Shown here: positions 59,723 through 64,000 of the stretch, piece after piece
Position numbering within the stretch: the first letter of the stretch is position 1
Layout of the letters: each line of letters begins with the position of its first letter
Source of the DNA: Shimia sp049116215
GTDB taxonomy: Bacteria > Pseudomonadota > Alphaproteobacteria > Rhodobacterales > Rhodobacteraceae
Assembly: GCF_049116215.1 (NCBI RefSeq)
Contig: NZ_JAGDZB010000003.1
Coordinates: forward strand, 496,001-560,000
Direction of reading: 5' to 3'
DNA length: 64,000 nt
Translations under genes and position numbers: made by a program
The notes under the pieces: generated by a model
The model's database searches: none
The model's input: the letters and a program-made list of their open reading frames with translations, nothing else
Told to the model about the DNA's origin: nothing

Positions 59723-60856
59723 ATGAAGTTGCGGAGTGCGGCATTGGCTGCGGCGATGGCATTGGCGGGCGCAACAGCGCAGGCTGATGTGAAAGTAGGA
59801 ATGATCACCACATTGTCGGGTGGCGGTGCTGGGCTTGGCATCGACGTCCGCGATGGCTTTATGCTGGCAGTGCAGCAGGCTGGCCGCGACGATCTGGAGG
59901 TGGTGATTGAGGATGACCAGCGCAAACCGGATATCGCAGTGCAGCTGGCCGACAAGATGATCCAATCGGAAAAGGTGGACGTGTTGACCGGTATCATCTG
60001 GTCCAACCTTGCCATGGCCGTGGTGCCAGCCGCGACCGCGCAGGGAAAGTTTTACCTGTCACCAAATGCCGGTCCGTCGCCGCTTGCCGGTAAAGGCTGT
60101 CATCCGAACTACTTCAACGTTGCGTGGCAGAACGACAACCTGCACGAAGCGGCGGGAGCCTACGCCAACGACAGCGGTTTGAAGAACAGCTTTATCTTGG
60201 CGCCCAACTATCCGGCTGGCAAGGACGCTTTGACCGGGTACAAGCGCTTCTTTGAAGGCGACTTGTCTGGGGAGCTTTACACAAAGCTTGGCCAAACGGA
60301 TTACGCTGCCGAGATTGCGCAGATCCGGGCCTCCGGTGCGGATAGTGTGTACTTCTTCCTGCCAGGCGGCATGGGGATTTCGTTCTTGAAGCAATATGCT
60401 GCGAGTGGCGTGGATCTTCCGTTGGTTGGTCCGGCGTTCAGCTTCGACCAAGGTATTTTGCAGGCTGTTGGGGACGCGGCGATGGGTGTGAAGAACACCA
60501 GCCAATGGAACAAAGACATCGATAACGCGACAAACGCTGCATTTGTCGACTCGTTCCAAGCAGAATACGGCCGTTTGCCATCGCTCTATGCAAGCCAAGG
60601 TTTTGACACCGCCAACCTGCTGATTTCTGCAATGGATAAGGCGGATGTGGCGGATGCGGACGCGTTCCGCGCCGCGCTGAAAGCGGCGGAGTTTGACTCC
60701 GTGCGCGGTGACTTTGCCTTTGGTGACAACCACCACCCCGTACAGGACATCTACGTGCGCGAAGTGATCAAAGAAGGTGACGTGTACACCAACAAGATCA
60801 TCGCAACTGGCTTGACCAACCACGCGGACGCCTATGCTGGCGACTGCAAAATGTAA
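59723..60856 (+). CDS. Branched-chain amino acid type ABC transporter, binding protein
   Basis: 377 aa. Signal peptide MKLRSAALAAAMALAGATAQ cut near AQA-D. The mature protein is a type I periplasmic binding protein (VGMITTLSGGGAGLGIDVRD, GFMLAVQQAG, VVIEDDQRKPDIAVQLADKM). The LivJ-like family also binds aromatic acids, amides or urea; the ligand cannot be told. It heads a five-gene unit with both permeases and ATPases. GGGAGCGA precedes the ATG, and a partial terminator after it probably raises its level over the membrane components. Confidence 0.9.
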   Translation: MKLRSAALAAAMALAGATAQADVKVGMITTLSGGGAGLGIDVRDGFMLAVQQAGRDDLEVVIEDDQRKPDIAVQLADKMIQSEKVDVLTGIIWSNLAMAVVPAATAQGKFYLSPNAGPSPLAGKGCHPNYFNVAWQNDNLHEAAGAYANDSGLKNSFILAPNYPAGKDALTGYKRFFEGDLSGELYTKLGQTDYAAEIAQIRASGADSVYFFLPGGMGISFLKQYAASGVDLPLVGPAFSFDQGILQAVGDAAMGVKNTSQWNKDIDNATNAAFVDSFQAEYGRLPSLYASQGFDTANLLISAMDKADVADADAFRAALKAAEFDSVRGDFAFGDNHHPVQDIYVREVIKEGDVYTNKIIATGLTNHADAYAGDCKM

Positions 60857-60864
60857 GTGACATT

Positions 60865-60890
60865 GGGAAGGCTTTTGGGCCTTCCCTTTT
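60865..60890 (+). terminator. Partial terminator inside the transporter operon
   Basis: GGGAAGGC (60865-60872) pairs with GCCTTCCC (60879-60886) followed by four T. It sits between the binding-protein gene and the permease genes, where attenuating hairpins are common. Confidence 0.8.
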
Positions 60891-61006
60891 CCATGCATCT
60901 TGGCGGGGTGGGTGCATGATGTTTGATCTTCAATATCCTGAATAGACTGAATTTTCTACGCCGACATGTTGGCGGAGGCGTGTCGCTGTGGCACTGGGCG
61001 AGGGCA

Positions 61007-61924
61007 ATGACAACACTACTTTTCATAGAGCAGATGCTGAACGGGCTTCAGTTCGGCGTGATGCTGTTCCTCATGAGCGCAGGCCTGACGTTGGTCTTTG
61101 GCGTCATGGGGCTGATCAATCTGGCGCATGGGTCGCTGTATATGATCGGGGCCTTTGCCGCGGCGGCTGTGGCAGCCGCAACGGGCTCGTTTGTGCTGGC
61201 CCTGATGGCGTCTTTGGCGGCGGCCGCGCTGGCTGGGGCCCTGATTGAGCTGACCATTATCCGGCGGCTTTATGATCGGGACCACTTGGATCAGGTTTTG
61301 GCGACGTTTGCACTGATCTTGATCTTTTCTGAAGGCACGCGCTGGATGTTTGGCTCGTTCCCCTTGTTCCTGGATGTCCCAGCCGTGTTGGCCGGGCCGG
61401 TGACCTTGCCCGGAGGCATTCAGTATCCGGCTTACCGATTGTCAATCATCGTGATTGGGCTGGTGGTGGCCGCTGCGATGTTTGCCTTGATCAATCGCAC
61501 ACGTGTGGGCATCCGCATCCGCGCAGGTGAAGCAGATCGCGAGATGATTGCCGCTTTGGGCGTGGATATTGCCAAACTCTATACCTTTGTTTTCGCGCTC
61601 GGCGCGGCTCTCGCCGGCTTTGCCGGAGCCTTGGTAGGCGCGATCCAATCGGTGCAAGTTGGCATGGGCGAACCGGTGCTGATCCTGGCGTTTGTGGTGA
61701 TTGTGATTGGCGGCATTGGCTCAATCAAAGGGGCGTTTGTTGGTGCGCTTTTGGTTGGCTTCACCGACACGATGGGCCGTGTGTTGTTGCCCCAGGCGTT
61801 TGGGTTGTTTTTGGAGCCGTCAGCGGCGGTGTCCGTTGGATCGGCGCTGGCGTCAATGTTGATTTACATCCTGATGGCGGGCGTTTTGGTGTTCCGCCCC
61901 CGCGGACTTTATGGGGTGGCCTGA
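61007..61924 (+). CDS. Branched-chain amino acid type ABC transporter permease (LivH-like)
   Basis: 305 aa from MTTLLFIEQMLNGLQFGVML (ATG at 61007). About eight membrane helices; GVMGLINLAHGSLYMIGAFA is the standard LivH start of the second helix, and GIRIRAGEADREMIAALGVD the EAA-like loop that meets the ATPase. Its TGA is 1 bp before the livM-type ATG. Confidence 0.93.
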   Translation: MTTLLFIEQMLNGLQFGVMLFLMSAGLTLVFGVMGLINLAHGSLYMIGAFAAAAVAAATGSFVLALMASLAAAALAGALIELTIIRRLYDRDHLDQVLATFALILIFSEGTRWMFGSFPLFLDVPAVLAGPVTLPGGIQYPAYRLSIIVIGLVVAAAMFALINRTRVGIRIRAGEADREMIAALGVDIAKLYTFVFALGAALAGFAGALVGAIQSVQVGMGEPVLILAFVVIVIGGIGSIKGAFVGALLVGFTDTMGRVLLPQAFGLFLEPSAAVSVGSALASMLIYILMAGVLVFRPRGLYGVA

Positions 61925-61925
61925 G

Positions 61926-62909
61926 ATGACACGAGAAACCTGGATCAATGTGGCCGCACTAGCGGTTTTACTTGGGGTGCCGCTTTGGGCATTGATCGCC
62001 GATGAGCCGTTTATCATCACTTTGGCGACACGTGCGGCGATTTTTGCATTGGCGGGCGTGGGGTTGAACCTCGCTTTGGGGACGGGTGGTCTGGTCAGCC
62101 TGGGGCACGCGGCGTTCTTTGGCATTGGCGGCTATGTGATGGGTATTTTGGCAAGCCATGCTCAGGCCTATGCGCCAATCATGGAAGCGCCGTTTCTTAT
62201 CGAAGGCACAAAATCGATGCCGGTGATCTGGCTGGTGGCGATGATAACAAGCGCCTTGGCCGCGCTGGCCATTGGGGCGTTGAGCCTGCGGACCTCGGGC
62301 GTCTATTTCATCATGATCACCTTGGCCTTTGGGCAGATGATCTACTACTTCGCGATCAGCTGGCCCGCTTACGGCGGCGAGGATGGTCTGTCGATCTACG
62401 TGCGCAATGAATTTCCTGGGCTAAACACGCTGGTGCCGATGCAGTTCTTTGGCCTGTGTTTTGCGGTCCTGTGTCTGGCGCTGTTGCTGATGAATGCGAT
62501 CCATAAATCGGCCTTTGGGCTTGCGCTGAGCGCGGCGCGGCAAAATGAAACACGCGTGTTGTCCGTGGGCATGAAGCCGTATCATCTGCGGTTGGTCGCT
62601 TTTGTGATTTCTGGCGCGGTGACAGGCTTAGCGGGCGCATTGTTTGCAGACCTCAACCGCTTTGTTAGCCCAACAATGCTGAGCTGGCAGATGTCCGGTG
62701 AGATCATCATCTTCATCATCATTGGCGGCGTTGGTCGGCTGTTTGGGCCGGTGATTGGCGCGATGATATTTATCCTTCTGGAACATACGCTGGGCGGGTT
62801 GTCGGAGTTTTGGCACGTTTATCTGGGCGCGCTGCTGCTTGGCATCGTGCTTTTTGCAAAAGGTGGCGTGATTGGTGCCCTGGCAGGTCGGGAGAAAGCC
62901 CATGACTGA
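61926..62909 (+). CDS. Branched-chain amino acid type ABC transporter permease (LivM-like)
   Basis: 327 aa, eight to ten helices. ALGTGGLVSLGHAAFFGIGG and LSLRTSGVYFIMITLAFGQM are LivM signatures, and FGLALSAARQNETRVLSVGM the ATPase contact loop. Its end overlaps the start of the ATPase gene by 8 bp. Confidence 0.93.
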   Translation: MTRETWINVAALAVLLGVPLWALIADEPFIITLATRAAIFALAGVGLNLALGTGGLVSLGHAAFFGIGGYVMGILASHAQAYAPIMEAPFLIEGTKSMPVIWLVAMITSALAALAIGALSLRTSGVYFIMITLAFGQMIYYFAISWPAYGGEDGLSIYVRNEFPGLNTLVPMQFFGLCFAVLCLALLLMNAIHKSAFGLALSAARQNETRVLSVGMKPYHLRLVAFVISGAVTGLAGALFADLNRFVSPTMLSWQMSGEIIIFIIIGGVGRLFGPVIGAMIFILLEHTLGGLSEFWHVYLGALLLGIVLFAKGGVIGALAGREKAHD

Positions 62910-63657
62910 TGTGGTGTTGCGCACAGAGCGGCTTTTCAAAAGTTTTGGCGCCTTGAAGGCCACCAATGATGTGTCGCTGGATTTGCGCAAAGGGGAAATC
63001 CACGCGCTGATCGGCCCGAATGGGGCAGGGAAGTCGACGTTGATCCAGCAAATCACCGGTCATTTGCCCTCTGACGGCGGCACTGTGCGGCTGATGGATG
63101 AGGATCTGACCGGTGATGGTCCAGCGGAGCGCGCGCGCAAAGGGCTTGGGCGGACGTTTCAGATCTCGTCCCTGGCGATGGAGCACACGGTTTTGCAAAA
63201 TGCGGTGCTTGGTGCCTTGGGGCAACGTGGCAATGTGTTGTCGTTTTTCAAGCCGGTGATGAAAGATGCGCAACTTGTGACGGTGGCCAGGGCGGCCTTG
63301 GCGCAGGTTGGATTGGCGGAGTTTGCAGCAACGCGCACGGCGGATTTGAGCCACGGGCAACGGCGGCAATTGGAGGTGGCCGTTGCACTAACGTTGAAGC
63401 CAAAAGCCTTTCTGATGGATGAGCCAATGGCCGGCCTGGGCCTGGAAGGGGCGCAGCAGATGATTGGGCTTTTGACAGAGTTGCGCAAAGAAGCGCCCAT
63501 TCTGTTGATTGAGCACGATATGGACGCGGTTTTTGCGCTGGCGGATCGGATCAGCGTGCTGGTGTATGGCGAGGTGATCGCCACAGGCACGCCAGAGGAA
63601 ATCAAAGTGAACCCGGAAATCCGGCGGGCTTATTTAGGTGATGAGGTGCCAGCATGA
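62902..63657 (+). CDS. ABC transporter ATPase (LivG-like)
   Basis: 251 aa. Walker A GPNGAGKST, signature LSHGQRRQLEVA (H in place of the usual G), Walker B KAFLMDEPMAGLG, H-loop in LIEHDMDAVF. The C-terminus ends EEIKVNPEIRRAYLGDE, the LivG tail. Starts at the ATG at 62902, inside the livM-type reading frame; overlaps the next gene by 4 bp. Confidence 0.94.
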   Translation: MTDVVLRTERLFKSFGALKATNDVSLDLRKGEIHALIGPNGAGKSTLIQQITGHLPSDGGTVRLMDEDLTGDGPAERARKGLGRTFQISSLAMEHTVLQNAVLGALGQRGNVLSFFKPVMKDAQLVTVARAALAQVGLAEFAATRTADLSHGQRRQLEVAVALTLKPKAFLMDEPMAGLGLEGAQQMIGLLTELRKEAPILLIEHDMDAVFALADRISVLVYGEVIATGTPEEIKVNPEIRRAYLGDEVPA

Positions 63658-64000
63658 GCTTGATCGAGCTAAAAAATGTCGCGGCGTTTTATGGCCCCAG
63701 CCAGGCGCTGTTTGATGTGTCGCTGAGCGTGGGCGAAGGCGAGGTGCTGGCGCTCATGGGGCGCAATGGTATGGGTAAAACCACCACCGTGAAGGTCATG
63801 TGCCGGATGCTGAAGAACACGGATGGCGCAGTGCAGTTTGGCGGGCAGGATATTGGCGGTTTGCCGTCTTATAAAGCCGCGCGATTGGGTATTGGGCTGG
63901 TGCCCGAGGGGCGCCGTTGTTTTGCAAACCTGTCGGTGTATGAGAACCTGATCGCGGCCGCCAGAAAAGGGGCCTGGGACTTTGAGTCTGTGTGTCGTCT
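63654..64000 (+). CDS. ABC transporter ATPase (LivF-like), cut by the window end
   Basis: First ~115 codons only. Starts MSLIELKNVAAFYGPSQALF; Walker A GRNGMGKTTTVKVM and the Q-loop region LGIGLVPEGRRCFANLSVYE are visible and identify the LivF-type partner of the preceding ATPase. The C-terminal half lies outside the window. ATGA overlap with the previous gene. Confidence 0.93.
   Translation, partial: MSLIELKNVAAFYGPSQALFDVSLSVGEGEVLALMGRNGMGKTTTVKVMCRMLKNTDGAVQFGGQDIGGLPSYKAARLGIGLVPEGRRCFANLSVYENLIAAARKGAWDFESVCR

Noticed and set aside
1..64000. CRISPR arrays, insertion sequences, prophage or integrase genes
   Set aside because: No regularly spaced repeats, transposase-like proteins or phage genes were found on either strand.

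Overview
The window looks like a chromosome segment of a marine Rhodobacteraceae (Roseobacter group) alphaproteobacterium. The signs are the dusB-ntrBC-ntrYX / trkAH-hfq-hflX neighbourhood, a fused ispDF, a zeta-type F1-ATPase inhibitor next to purC-purS-purQ, an RNase E with a huge acidic insertion inside its S1 domain, a Rhodobacteraceae-type REP-like repeat and a GTTC-N7-GTTC LexA box. Most of it is ordinary, tightly packed core genome, with many 4-bp ATGA or 1-bp TGATG gene junctions. I saw no tRNA, rRNA, insertion sequence, prophage or CRISPR array.

Layout. 1-2336 (minus): trpG-trpD-ung-trpC, with a uracil-DNA glycosylase gene embedded in the tryptophan operon. 2482-7040: a YibQ-type divergent polysaccharide deacetylase, an AT-rich orphan PLAT-like protein, a small membrane protein, hpt, a COQ10/RatA-type protein, and a MerR regulator facing a thiopurine methyltransferase gene across a MerR-style 19-bp-spacer promoter. 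7093-10551 (minus): amt, then pncC-pgpA-ispDF. 10721-17983: dusB-ntrB-ntrC-ntrY-ntrX nitrogen regulation. 18002-18941: two paralogous lipoproteins on the opposite strand, interrupting the usual synteny with trkA-trkH-hfq-hflX (19076-23612). 23623-30194: penicillin/AHL-acylase family protein, a HIBADH-type dehydrogenase, an alpha/beta hydrolase broken by an 11-bp tandem duplication, a SYLF/YSC84 lipoprotein, hemB and a small membrane protein. 30234-33701: mfd. 33818-40730: two MFS exporters, a DsbA-family protein, an acyl-CoA ligase-like enzyme, an XRE-cupin regulator and an ATP-grasp protein.

40772-47379 holds pieces of cobalamin-dependent methyl transfer: a DUF1638 protein, a SAM methyltransferase, a free-standing corrinoid protein and a homocysteine methyltransferase. 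They are probably parts of a split methionine synthase, interleaved with a radical-SAM DNA-repair-like gene carrying a LexA box, a periplasmic binding protein, a nuclease and an AhpD-like peroxidase. 47513-51757: MprF-like protein, ATPase inhibitor zeta, purC-purS-purQ. 51794-54896: dctB-dctD. 55014-59426: HAD phosphatase and rne with a long structured leader. 59723-64000: a branched-chain amino acid type ABC transporter (binding protein, two permeases, two ATPases; the last is cut by the window end).

The observations most worth a second look are: the slipped-strand 11-bp duplication that frameshifts the hydrolase; three NtrC-type regulators (NtrC, NtrX, DctD) that all lack the sigma-54-contacting GAFTGA loop, DctD also having a swapped Walker B acidic pair; the MerR-type promoter at tpm; the LexA box at the radical-SAM gene; the split methyltransferase parts; and several uncharacterised structured leaders (4743-4796, 47396-47452, 55698-56129). 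All functional calls come from reading protein sequences and motifs; no database search was run.
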